64,000 bases of DNA from Cinclus cinclus (taxonomy: Eukaryota > Chordata > Aves > Passeriformes > Cinclidae): assembly GCF_963662255.1 (NCBI RefSeq), contig NC_085067.1:4244428-4308427 (forward strand), read 5' to 3'. Position 1 is the first letter of the stretch, and every line of letters starts with the position of its first letter. Both the position numbers and the translations under genes were made by a program. Below are positions 51,101 to 59,600 of the stretch, piece after piece. Below the pieces are notes generated by a model. It was not told where the DNA came from. It ran no database searches and worked only from the letters and a program-made list of their open reading frames with translations.

Positions 51101-54100
51101 GCATCCTCCTTAGGGTCTGTGCTTTCTGAGCTGGGGACACTGGGGTCAAGCAGCTTTCCCAGCTGATAACATTGTTCAAGTGATTTCTTTTTATCTTGCA
51201 GCGCAAAGAAAGGAAGTGCAAGCCCGGGCCGTGTTCTATCCTCTGATGGGCTTGGGGGGTGCAGTCAATATGTGCTATCGAACCCTCTACATTGGGACAG
51301 GTGAGTAGCTTCTTCCTGCCCTCACCTGGGTGGTTCTCCCTGAACCTTCCTGAAGGTCTTTTGCCAAGTGGGTGTCAAAGGAAACAGACTCACTGTGGCC
51401 ACTTGTACTGGGATTCTGCACTACCAAGAAGTGTGGAAATCCCCCATCTGCCTGAATCTGTGTGGGTGGCAGCTCTGTCACCTGGTGTCATAACTAGAAC
51501 AGCTGTCTTGGAGTTGTAATGCCTGACTGATGGAGAGGAGAGTTATGTTTTGTTTCTTGTTGCTTAGATTCTTCTGGTGCTCTGGGTAGACCCAGGAGCA
51601 GTGAAATGCTCTTCAACCTTTGTGGAGCTGCTGGCTCCCTTCCCCCACTGAAACTCTGTTGGTGGCTTATCGAAGCATTATTCATGCAGTCCTGGGAGCA
51701 GGACAAAAGCAGTTGCTCCCCTGTTGTTTTGCTAATTGAAGTTTAATTCTGTCTGTTGTTCTCTGCTGCCTGACAGTTTTTTTTCTTCCAATACGAACTG
51801 AGCCTGTTTTGTCCTCCCCCATGACAGGAGCTGATATGGATGTGTGCCTTACAAGCTATGGTCACTGTAACTATGTGTCTGGCAAACATGCCTGCATATT
51901 CTATGATGAGGTGAGTGCCTGAGTGATTTTTTTTCGTTATTATTATTTATATTTTGGTGTGCATGGCAGTAGAACCTGGAGATACAGGCAGCAGGTTGTC
52001 TTTGTGTCGTGCTCCTTTTATGGACTACAAAGTAAGAGCCAGGTTTTACTTCAGTAGAGGTTGTGTCAGCATTTTCTGTCAAGCCTTTTCCTGAAGCACA
52101 GAGCTCTGCCAGCACAATTTCTCTGACTGCCTGTGGGCAAGGACTGGCCACAAGTCAGCACTGTCACTGCTGGTGTCTAGGGAAAGAAAAGGACATAGAC
52201 ATGGTCTGACACTTTTTGATCTGGATGCGTTGTTAATAAAAGCTAAACTTCATCTGTCAACATCAAATCTCAGCTGGAACAAACCAGGGAACTGCTCTGA
52301 GTCCCTTGTTTTCAAGTGTGATTGGGAAGCAAAGTATTCATAGCAGTTCTCTGTAAATTATTTATTTAGCTAAAACTTCAGTTAAGCTCACAGCATAAAC
52401 AGAAACCTACAGTTTCTACTTAGCTACAGCCCAGAGATTAGTTTGTTCTTGAAGTAAACAGACCAGCAGGCCTGCTAGTAACAGCACTGCTGGAGATGTC
52501 TCTTAGCATGGAATCAGTCTTTGAAGCAAGATCGAGTCTTTCATACCATCATTTGTCAGCCAGCTCTGGAGCAGGACCCAGGATTAACCCCCAGCCAGCT
52601 TTAGCCATTCCTCCAGTGCCCTGCAAGCTACCAAACACACTCAATAATGGGATCCTGACTGTAAATCTGTGGGAAGCATCTCCTCACAGTTATCAGTCAC
52701 AAATCAGGCTCTAGGCACTGACCTTTGACCCTCTAGTGGGTCTCCTGTGGCTGTGGTCACTCTGGAGAGGGAGAATTCCCCTTTCTGGAGCTGTCACTGC
52801 AGATTCTCCTTCTGCAGTCTAGCAGGTTACTTCAGAACCTACTCCCATGTGCATCTGAAGTTTTTGTAACTTGATTAAAGCCTTGTAGTCCCTGAGGGAT
52901 GAGGTCTTGAGCTCTCAGATGATTTCTGTGAGCTAACCTGAAATCTCTGTTCTGGCAACATCCTCCACAAAGCTCAGCTGAGCGTGACGCCGCTTGTGTA
53001 ATGCTGTGTGTCACGGTAATGTCTGCTGGCATTTCAGCATCTGCACAAGGGCTGTGAATCCCACACTGCCCCTGTCCTGAGGCTGCTGCAGCACGTGGCA
53101 TCCCTCTTGCCATCTTGGGCCTCCTTTCCAAAGCTCATCTATTCCTGCTAGGCACACATCTCAAGCCAAGTTTGCATCAGGTGCGCCTGTAAAATGCTCG
53201 TTTTTGTAAGCATCAGCTTAAATATCCTGTTTCCAAAAGATGTGTTGGTTTGAATGCAGTAGGTAAAACCCACTTCCCTTTGGCCCTCCTTCTCTGCCAG
53301 AAAGCATCTCCTGAAGTCTGGTTGTTCTGTGAGCAGGGGGATCAGGTGGGTGGTCTCTGAAGCTGGAGGATGTTTACCAGCTCTTATTTGACCACTACTG
53401 ACAACAAGGAGAAGGGGTTGTGTTTCAGTGCTCCAAAGGGATGTGTATGGGTAGAAGCACTTCTGACTGACAGAGGGTGGGGTGAGATTGGATATTAGGA
53501 AGAAATGCTTCCTTGTGAGGGTGGTGAGGCCCTGGCACAGGTTGCACAGAGAAGCTGTGGCTGCCCCAACCAGTGTTCAAGGCCAGGTTGGATGGGGCTT
53601 GGAGCAACCTGGTCTAGTGGAAGGTGTCCCTGCCCATGGCAGGGGGTGGAACAAGATGGTGTTTAAGATCCCTTCCAACCCAGACCATTCTATGACTTCA
53701 TGTCTTGATTCCCTGGTCTTCCCTTTCTTTTCAGAATACGAAGCATTATGAGCTGTTGAACTACAGTGAGCATGGGACAACCGTGGACAATGTTCTGTAT
53801 TCGTGTGACTTCTCGGAGAAGATGACACCCACTCCTCCCAGCAGTATTGTTGCCAAAGTGCAGAGTGTGATAAGTGAGTGTTATATCACCACCACAGGGA
53901 GTTAACTGAGAGGGGGCAGGAGCAGGTGGAAGCCAATTCCTTGTTGATGCCCCTTGTTCTGCACAGGCTGGCGCACCCCTTGCTAAAAGGGGAGCCTTGC
54001 CACAGCCCTCAGCTGGGGTTGCACAAGACCTTCCTCTGCAGCCTGGAGAGTTCTGTGCTCTGACCTAAACCCTACCCCAGCCTCCAGTGCAGGAGTTACC

Positions 54101-54811
54101 AAGCTTCAGGTCCCAATGAGCAGCCAATTTAGAGCAGGACTGGGCATTTCCCCGTGCATGTCCTCCCTTCCCAGGCTGTGAGAAGATCTGGGCTGTGCTG
54201 CAGGCATTCTGTCCCTGCATGGCTCATTCCTGCTCTCCACCTGATCAGCTTCCTCTTCTTGGGCTGCCAAAATAGATATGTAAATGCCTCAACCTCTCCA
54301 GGGCTGTGAGGAGATTCCCATTTCCCTTTGATCAGCTGTTCCCTGCAGACTGAAATCCCTCATGGCTGGAGGATCTTACCCGTGAGGATCTTACCTCAGC
54401 AGTAACCCCTATTGATGAAAACAAGCTGCTGCTGACCTGCCCAAACCTAACTTTTTTTTTTTTTATTCTTTTCCAGAACGACATAAAAGCAGAAAACAGG
54501 AAGAGGAGGCGCATGAGGAAGCCGCTGTGATGAACTCACAGGCACAAGGGCAGCATCGAAAACCCTGTAACTGCAAAGCCAGCAGCTCCAGTTTGATTGG
54601 GGGCAGTGGGGCTGGCTGGGAGGGCACAGCCCTGCTCCACCACGGCAGTTACATCAAGCTGGGCTGCCTGCAGTTCGTTTTCAGCATCACCGAATTTGCG
54701 ACCAAACAGCCCAAGGGGGACACTGCCTTAGTACAAGATATGGACTTGGAGGAGAAGCTTTCTCTGAAACCCCACCAGGTGCCCGTGCTGCGGTCCAACT
54801 CAGTTCCCTAG
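23663..54811 (+). CDS. PHF12: PHD finger protein 12 (Pf1), Sin3/HDAC adaptor
   Basis: PHF12 bridges MRG15, Sin3-HDAC and TLE corepressors on chromatin. Fifteen exons join in frame: 23663-23728, 24051-24232, 38460-38532, 40076-40463, 41001-41121, 42087-42219, 42907-43071, 43664-43825, 44888-45704, 47698-47820, 49143-49286, 51202-51300, 51828-51910, 53735-53873 and 54477-54811. The product is 1009 aa; human is 1004. PHD1 spans about 57-102 ([16 protein letters not shown]), with basic residues after it. An acidic stretch ([10 protein letters not shown]) precedes the MRG15-binding FQLP motif. PHD2 spans about 271-321 ([16 protein letters not shown]). A Ser/Thr/Pro-rich region is encoded by the large exon 9. 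An FHA domain lies at about 805-880, and the protein ends LRSNSVP, as in human. It lacks two residues of the human FMDVNGEIE junction at exons 10/11. Met5 could be the true start. Confidence 0.97.
24233..38459 (+). other. PHF12: PHF12 intron 2 (14.2 kb)
   Basis: This AT-rich intron splits the codon for Cys83 inside PHD1. No coding exon, RNA gene or full transposon is recognisable. Poly-T/poly-A runs occur near 27947-27962, 29717-29740, 30841-30858 and 31265-31282, with a C23 run at 30374-30396 and a G run near 38161. All open frames are short and lack homology. The base composition contrasts sharply with the GC-rich SEZ6 half of the window. Confidence 0.7.
31690..31775. repeat. T/G low-complexity tract
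   Basis: Irregular repetition of tttttgtttg/ggggttttt-type words ends in gtgtgtgtgtg. It lies within PHF12 intron 2 and is probably a decayed simple repeat. Confidence 0.7.
38533..44887 (+). other. PHF12: PHF12 introns 3 to 8
   Basis: Between coding exons 3 and 9 lie introns of 1543, 537, 965, 687, 592 and 1062 bases, all with GT-AG ends. I see no repeat family, RNA gene or extra exon in them. Intron 8 holds several frames closed by stops and nothing that resembles a coding exon. Confidence 0.6.
45705..47697 (+). other. PHF12: PHF12 intron 9 with in-frame stop and five AATAAA signals
   Basis: If intron 9 is not spliced, the exon 9 frame continues S-G-T-G and stops at TGA 45713-45715, giving a 705-aa protein with both PHD fingers but no FHA domain. 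AATAAA occurs at 46329, 46423, 46733, 47227 and 47299. The first is followed by gtgtatatag. From memory, human PHF12 has a 704-aa isoform of the same kind. This is therefore a probable alternative 3' end. Confidence 0.55.
47821..54476 (+). other. PHF12: PHF12 introns 10 to 14
   Basis: Introns of 1322, 1915, 527, 1824 and 603 bases separate the exons coding for the C-terminal FHA region. Apart from a CR1 fragment at the end of intron 13 and a poly-T run before the last acceptor (54451-54464), I see nothing recognisable in them. Confidence 0.6.
53468..53711 (+). mobile_element. CR1 LINE 3' fragment in PHF12 intron 13
   Basis: The sequence follows the 3' end of bird CR1 elements: ggatattaggaagaaatgct, gaggccctggcacaggttg, ggttggatggggcttggagc, aacctggtctagtggaaggt, gatcccttccaaccc and a ccattctatgac tail. 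It is in the same orientation as PHF12, and its tail lies about 23 bases from the exon 14 acceptor AG (53733-53734). Confidence 0.9.
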
Positions 54812-55640
54812 GAATTTTTAGGAAGAGAGCTTTTTGGAGTAAGGAAAACGCCCTCAGACTCTTTACAATGCAAAAATGTACAAACCGAGGTGGGATTTTT
54901 CTGTGTCGGCCCAGAGACTGTTCACACGCCGTTTGCATGAAATGAAGAACGTTTAACTTTTTTTAATTTTTCTTTTTTGCTCAAGTTTTAGGGGCATTTG
55001 CACATATATTTGTACTATACATTTCATTTTAAAAGGAAAACTGCAGTGAGAGCAGGACGTGTCAGAGCGAGGGGTGACCGCTGTCTGACTCGAGGACTCT
55101 CTCTGACAGATAGTTCCCATGCAGTTGTAAAATAATCAGAAACTTGTTCTATTTTGTGCCAGTGACAATAGTTTTATATTAAAAGAGAAATACAGTTTTC
55201 ATACAGCAAATCTATACAATATCATTGTTTTATTTAATGTAAAGAAGCGCTCTTCTTCCCACAGTTATTTTTCCCATCCCTCCCTGCTATGGTTGCACTA
55301 CAAGTAGCTACTGTGTATTATGGGCAGTGAGAAATGAGTTCTTTTCCTGGTGTCCATCCTATTTTTTATTTCAGATAAGGAAAAGTGTTGGATTCTGTGT
55401 AAATACATCAGTGATGGCATTTTTCAATGTTTTAAAGCTGTGTACAGTGCTACATGTGGTATGACGTTCCTCAAATTGTCTATTGTAGCAGATCCTTTGT
55501 CGTAACCTGTCTGTCTCTTTTGTTTCTCTGCCACCTCCCTGCAGCAGAACAGCTAGTTCCACTGTACATAGTAATTGTAACGTTTTAGACTTTACAGAAA
55601 CTTTCCTGTATTCTGTATATAAAAAAAAAAATACTTCACA
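54812..55640 (+). other. PHF12: PHF12 3' UTR with Pumilio-type sites
   Basis: AT-rich DNA follows the stop. Candidate polyadenylation signals are ATTAAA at 55178-55183 and TATAAA at 55617-55622; no canonical AATAAA is seen. Three TGTAnATA words, the Pumilio-binding consensus, occur at 55398-55405, 55563-55570 and 55614-55621. The exact end is uncertain. Confidence 0.6.
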
Positions 55641-55814
55641 TTCTGTTTTCTCGATTGTCTGTCTTCACTTGTGTCACCACAACCTGGAGCTTCCCCAGAG
55701 TGTCTGACTGCAGAGGTGCCTGAGCTGGGAGTTGAGGCTGGGGTGGGATGAAAGGGACCCTGGTGACCTGCCTGGGATGTGGGAGGATGCTGGGCGGAAG
55801 AGGACTGGAAGGTG

Positions 55815-55950
55815 ATTGAATCGTGGAAGTGGTTGAGGTAGGAGGGACTCTTGAAGGTTATTAAGTCCAACCCCTGCACTGAGGTGGGACATCTTAACTC
55901 AGTGTGGCCCAACTTCACCTCAAATGTTCCCAGGGATGGGGCACATCCAG
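55815..55950 (-). mobile_element. CR1 LINE 3' fragment, reverse orientation
   Basis: The sequence reads as the reverse complement of a CR1 3' end: a diverged gaatcgtgg tail, gttgaggtaggagggact, ttaagtccaacccctgc and tgttcccagggatggggc. It is old and diverged. It lies directly before a CR1 fragment in the opposite orientation. Confidence 0.75.
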
Positions 55951-55964
55951 GTTTGATCTCCTCA

Positions 55965-56402
55965 GGACAGAAGAGACAGCCTGAAAGTGTCCTGGAAGAT
56001 CAGGGGACTGGTGCACCTCATTTATGAGGGAATGCTGAGGGAGCTGGGCCTATTTAGCCTGTAGAAGGGCAACCTGAGATGTTATTCTTAAATACATCGA
56101 TGTGATGGGGGTGTGACAGCTGGGGATGGAGCCAGGCTCTTCTCAGGGGTGCTGAGCAATAGAACGAGAGATAAGGGCAGAAACAGGAGCAAGGGAAGTT
56201 ACACCTGAACATGAGGAAGATATTCTTTACCATGTACTGGAACAGGCTGCCCTAAAAGGTGGCAGATTGCCTACCCCGGAGAGAGTCAGCTATCCAGGCA
56301 CAGTTCTCAGTGCTCTAGAGGACGTTGCTTGGGTAGTGGGGCTGGACTAGCTGACCTCCCACGGTCCCTTCCCAGCGGAACCATCCCGAGATTCCCTGAT
56401 CT
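55965..56402 (+). mobile_element. CR1 LINE 3' fragment, forward orientation
   Basis: Recognisable CR1 words in order: gagggagctgggcctattta, ggagccaggctcttctcagg, acatgaggaagatattcttt, ctggaacaggctgcc and ggactagctgacctcccacg, then gtcccttccca. The 3' end abuts the DHRS13 promoter. The element is diverged and has no intact reading frame. Confidence 0.85.
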
Positions 56403-56539
56403 CCCACCCCTCGGGGCAGGGCCGCTCTCCCGGGGTATTGATTATGGGGGAGCTGCCCACACTCACCCTCTCTCTGTCTCTGCTCCCACCAGCGCCACGA
56501 ATCCAGCTCTCCCGTCGCCTGGATCTGCGCGAACCTTGC

Positions 56540-56637
56540 CCCGTCCGTCCGTCCGTCGGTCCGTCCCGCCGGGGCGGGGAGGCGGGAGCGGGGCGGGGCG
56601 GGGCGGGGCGGGGCTGGCCCGGAACGGCGGCGGCGGG
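56540..56637 (+). promoter_or_regulatory. DHRS13: DHRS13 GC-box promoter
   Basis: A (CCGT)n-like tetranucleotide patch (56540-56565) is followed by five tandem GGGGC units (about 56589-56614), each overlapping an Sp1-type GC box, then ggcggcggg directly before the ATG. No TATA box is seen. The start codon lies about 24 bases after the GC-box array, so the 5' UTR must be very short or overlap it. Confidence 0.6.
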
Positions 56638-58889
56638 ATGGGGTGGGTGCTGCTGGCTGTGGGGGTGCTGCTGGCGCTGTACACGCTGCTCCGCCACGGG
56701 CTGCGCAGCGCTCCGCGGCCCCGCTGCCGCCCCGAGCTGCGCGGCCGCACCGCCATCGTCACCGGTGAGCGCCGCCAGCGACCGGCAGGGAGCCGGGACG
56801 GGCCCCGGTGCGGCCTTTGCCCTCGCTCATCCCCGCGTTCCGCTCCGCAGGGGGAAGCAGCGGTATCGGCGCGGCCGCGGCGCTGGAGCTCGCTCGGTGC
56901 GGGGCCCGCGTTATCCTGGCGACCCGCAGCGCCCGGCGGGGAGAGGCCGCCGCCAGCCGCATCCGCAGGGTGAGCGCCGGCTTCCCCGGGGAACCCCCGG
57001 CATTCCCACCCACGGGACGCCCCCAGACCCTGTAGCATCCCCAGGGCACCGCTGGCGCCCAAAGGGCAGCTCCAGGACACTCCCGGGATACCCCCAATGT
57101 ACCCCCGTGGGACATCCTTGGATATCACATGAATACCCCTAGGTACCTCCATGGGCACGCTGAGGACACTGCTGTGGCATCCCCTCAGCAGCCCAGGGGT
57201 GCCCATAAGACACCCCTAGGACATCCCTGAGCACCCCCAGAACACCATGCAAGACACACAACAGGACATCTCCAAGCATCACTTGATTAACCCCCAAAAC
57301 ACCCTCATGGGTACATCCAGGTTCCCTATGGCACACCCCAGGAACAACCCCTCAGTCACCCCCATAGGAACATTCCCAGACACCCCGAGATACTCCAAGG
57401 TGGGACACACCACCTGCAGCCTCCCATGCTGGGGGGTTCCAGCACATCGTAGCCCTTGGGCCAGATCCAGTCCCCAGAACATCTCCCTGCCCCTGGCTGG
57501 CTCCAGCCCCAACCCAGGGCAGGGTACAGCCCCGGGCCGGCCCCCTGGCCCTGCCCCAGTCCCTACTGTGCCCACAGGAAACCGGGAACAACGAGGTGCA
57601 GTTCATGCACCTGGACCTGGCCAGCCTGCGCTCAGTGAGAGCCTTTGCCAGCACCTTCCTGCACCAGGAGCCCCAGCTGCACCTCCTCATCAACAACGCG
57701 GGTGAGTGCCGGGACCCCAAATCCCCTCTGCACCCCCGGGGCATCACCACAAGCTGCCACTGCCTCCTCACTCTGCAGGGGTGAGCGCCGGGGGTACGAC
57801 AGAGGATGGCTTCAGCCTCCCCTTCCAGGTGAACCACCTGGGCCATTTCCTGCTGACCCAGCTGCTGCTGGAGCGGCTGCGGAGCTGTGCTCCCAGCCGG
57901 GTGGTCATCGTGGCCTCCAGTGCCCACTGTGCCGGCCGCTTGCGCCCCGAGTCCCTGGGCCGGCCGCCCTCGGGGCTGTTCTCCACCTTCCAGGACTACT
58001 GTGACAGCAAATTGGCCAATGTGCTGCACGCCCGTGAGCTGGCCACACGTGAGCAGGGCACACAGGTCACCTGCTATGCCGTGCACCCAGGTAGGACCCA
58101 GCTCACCTTTGGTGTCTGTGATCTGCTCACCTCTGTGTCCTGTGGTGTCCCTCCGTGGGGGGTTTGCAGCCTTTTCACAGGGAATTCCTGCACGGGGAGC
58201 ATCTCTCCCCTGCACAGTGCAGCCCTTTGCATGCATCCCTTTCTATGGTGTGTCTCTTTATATGGTGTGTCCCTGTGCACAGTGTCCGTTTTCATGGTGT
58301 GTCCCTTACCTTGACATGTCCCTTTGCACCTTGTGTTCCTTGATACAGTGTGCTCCTTTTACAGCCTCCCTTTGCACAACCTTTTTCATGTGTCCCTTTG
58401 CACCCATCCTAGTATGGGGCACACCCAGAAATTCCCCCCAGCCTTGTGAGGCCAGGACAAGCGTGGCAGTGCCTGGGGACAGTCACAGCTGTGCTGCCCA
58501 TGCCGAGGCCACCCTGGTGTGGCCTTATGTGCCCATCCACTGGGACGCCCCACACGTGCCAATCTCCCACAGGGTTCGTCAACACTTCGCTGTTCCGGCA
58601 CGCGCCGCCATGGCTGAAGCCGCTGCTGCTGCCGCTGGCCTGGCTCCTGTTCCTGGACGCGTCCGAGGGCGCACAGGTGGTGCTGGACTGTGCCACACAG
58701 GATGGCCTCGAGCCCCTCAGTGGCCGCTACTTCACCGACGGCGGCCCCCGGCTGCCGTGGCCAGCGGGGCGCGATGACCGCCTGGCACGGGCACTCTGGG
58801 AGGGCAGCGAGCGCCTGGTGGGGTTGGGGACGGCGGGGGGACACCAGGAGGGACAGCGGGAGGGCCTCGCTGCTCCCACAGCACAATAA
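56638..58889 (+). CDS. DHRS13: Dehydrogenase/reductase SDR family member 13
   Basis: A short-chain dehydrogenase/reductase of the retinol-dehydrogenase-like branch; its substrate in vivo is not firmly established. Five exons join in frame: 56638-56764, 56851-56969, 57578-57701, 57779-58090 and 58573-58889. The product is 332 aa; human is about 377, so the Ser/Pro-rich C-terminal tail of the human protein is shorter here. An N-terminal hydrophobic segment ([14 protein letters not shown]) is a likely membrane or secretory anchor. The cofactor motif is TGGSSGIG, the structural motif NNAG, the catalytic Ser lies in VASSAHC and the YxxxK pair is YCDSK. ETGNNEV and YAVHPG match the human protein closely. 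The gene is GC-rich and compact, unlike AT-rich PHF12 beside it. Confidence 0.93.
57000..57410. repeat. Degenerate C-rich repeat in DHRS13 intron 2
   Basis: Phrases like acacccccaggacatcc, ccccagaacacc and atgggcac recur at loose 20-30 base spacing across most of the intron. It is a decayed minisatellite; boundaries are approximate. A second loose array of tgtgtccctttgcac-type words fills about 58230-58410 in intron 4. Confidence 0.5.
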
Positions 58890-58890
58890 A
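58885..58890 (+). terminator. DHRS13: DHRS13 polyadenylation signal overlapping the stop codon
   Basis: The last codons are GCA CAA TAA followed by A, so the stop codon TAA (58887-58889) lies inside AATAAA (58885-58890). A GU-rich stretch, ggtgatggtgctgatg, follows at once, as expected downstream of a cleavage site. The implied 3' UTR is only about 15-30 bases. Confidence 0.7.
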
Positions 58891-59139
58891 GGTGATGGTG
58901 CTGATGAGGGAGACGCGGGGATCCTGTGTCGGTGTGGAACGGGGGTGAGCGAGGGGCAGCGGCCCTTGCACACCCACCACGCCCTGCATGTGTAGAAAGG
59001 CTGGGAGAGTGACAGCAAATGAGTGTGCAAGGGTGTGTGTGTGCATGCGCACGCACGGTGTGGGTGTGCAGAGCAGCACACCCGGGTGTGTTACAAACAC
59101 TGCAGGACACACACGCTGCCTTGCACACCCATGCAGTGT

Positions 59140-59141
<2 letters not shown>

Positions 59142-59199
<58 letters not shown>
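59142..59199. repeat. (CA)29 microsatellite
   Basis: An uninterrupted run of 29 CA units lies between DHRS13 and FLOT2. It is followed by two copies of gcacactcgtgcagt, 20 bases apart (59206-59240). Confidence 0.97.
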
Positions 59200-59200
<1 letters not shown>

Positions 59201-59254
59201 TCCTTGCACACTCGTGCAGTGTCACGCACACTCGTGCAGTCTCACACAAACACA

Positions 59255-59271
59255 TACATATATATAGATAC

Positions 59272-59302
<31 letters not shown>

Positions 59303-59343
59303 TACATACATATATATATACATACATACATATATATACATAT
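59255..59343. repeat. (TA)n/(CATA)n microsatellite
   Basis: The run alternates tatatata blocks with catacata blocks, forming a compound alternating purine-pyrimidine repeat. It ends directly upstream of the FLOT2 CpG island. Confidence 0.95.
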
Positions 59344-59551
59344 CGCTGGTCGCACGTCCCTACCTTGTGCGCCGCGCATGCGCACGGCGCCGTGTTCCCC
59401 GCGCACGCGGCTCCCAACATGGCGGCACCCACAGCCCCGCCCCGCCCCCGGGGTGTGGCACCGACCTCCCCAAGATGGCGGCGCCCACGGCCCGCCCCCC
59501 CCGCCGTGAGAGGCGCGGGGGGTTGTGGGGGCGGTCGGCGGCGGGGCCGTC
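59344..59551 (+). promoter_or_regulatory. FLOT2: FLOT2 CpG-island promoter with twin YY1 sites
   Basis: The island holds a perfect NRF1 palindrome GCGCATGCGC (59374-59383) and two ATGGCGGC YY1-type sites, caacatggcggcaccc (about 59415) and caagatggcggcgccc (59471). Each is followed by cac(a/g)gcccc(g)ccc, so the pair looks like a local duplication of about 55 bases. No TATA box is seen. Confidence 0.65.
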
Positions 59552-59600
59552 ATGGGGAACTGCCATACGGTGGGTCCCAACGAGGCGCTGGTGGTGTCAG
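59552..59600 (+). CDS. FLOT2: Flotillin-2, first coding exon (partial gene)
   Basis: The exon codes for MGNCHTVGPNEALVVSG, identical to human flotillin-2 as I remember it, and ends at a gtacgg donor in phase 1. Gly2 is the N-myristoylation site and Cys4 a palmitoylation site; they anchor this SPFH-domain scaffold to the cytoplasmic face of membrane microdomains, where it oligomerises with flotillin-1. The next exon, expected to start GCCGSDYKQ, is not found before position 64000. Synteny (FLOT2 next to DHRS13) supports the call. Confidence 0.9.

Noticed and set aside
59142..59343. CA/TA arrays considered as a CRISPR-like or satellite structure
   Set aside because: They are simple dinucleotide repeats without spacers. 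No CRISPR, insertion sequence, phage or operon structure is present in this eukaryotic window.
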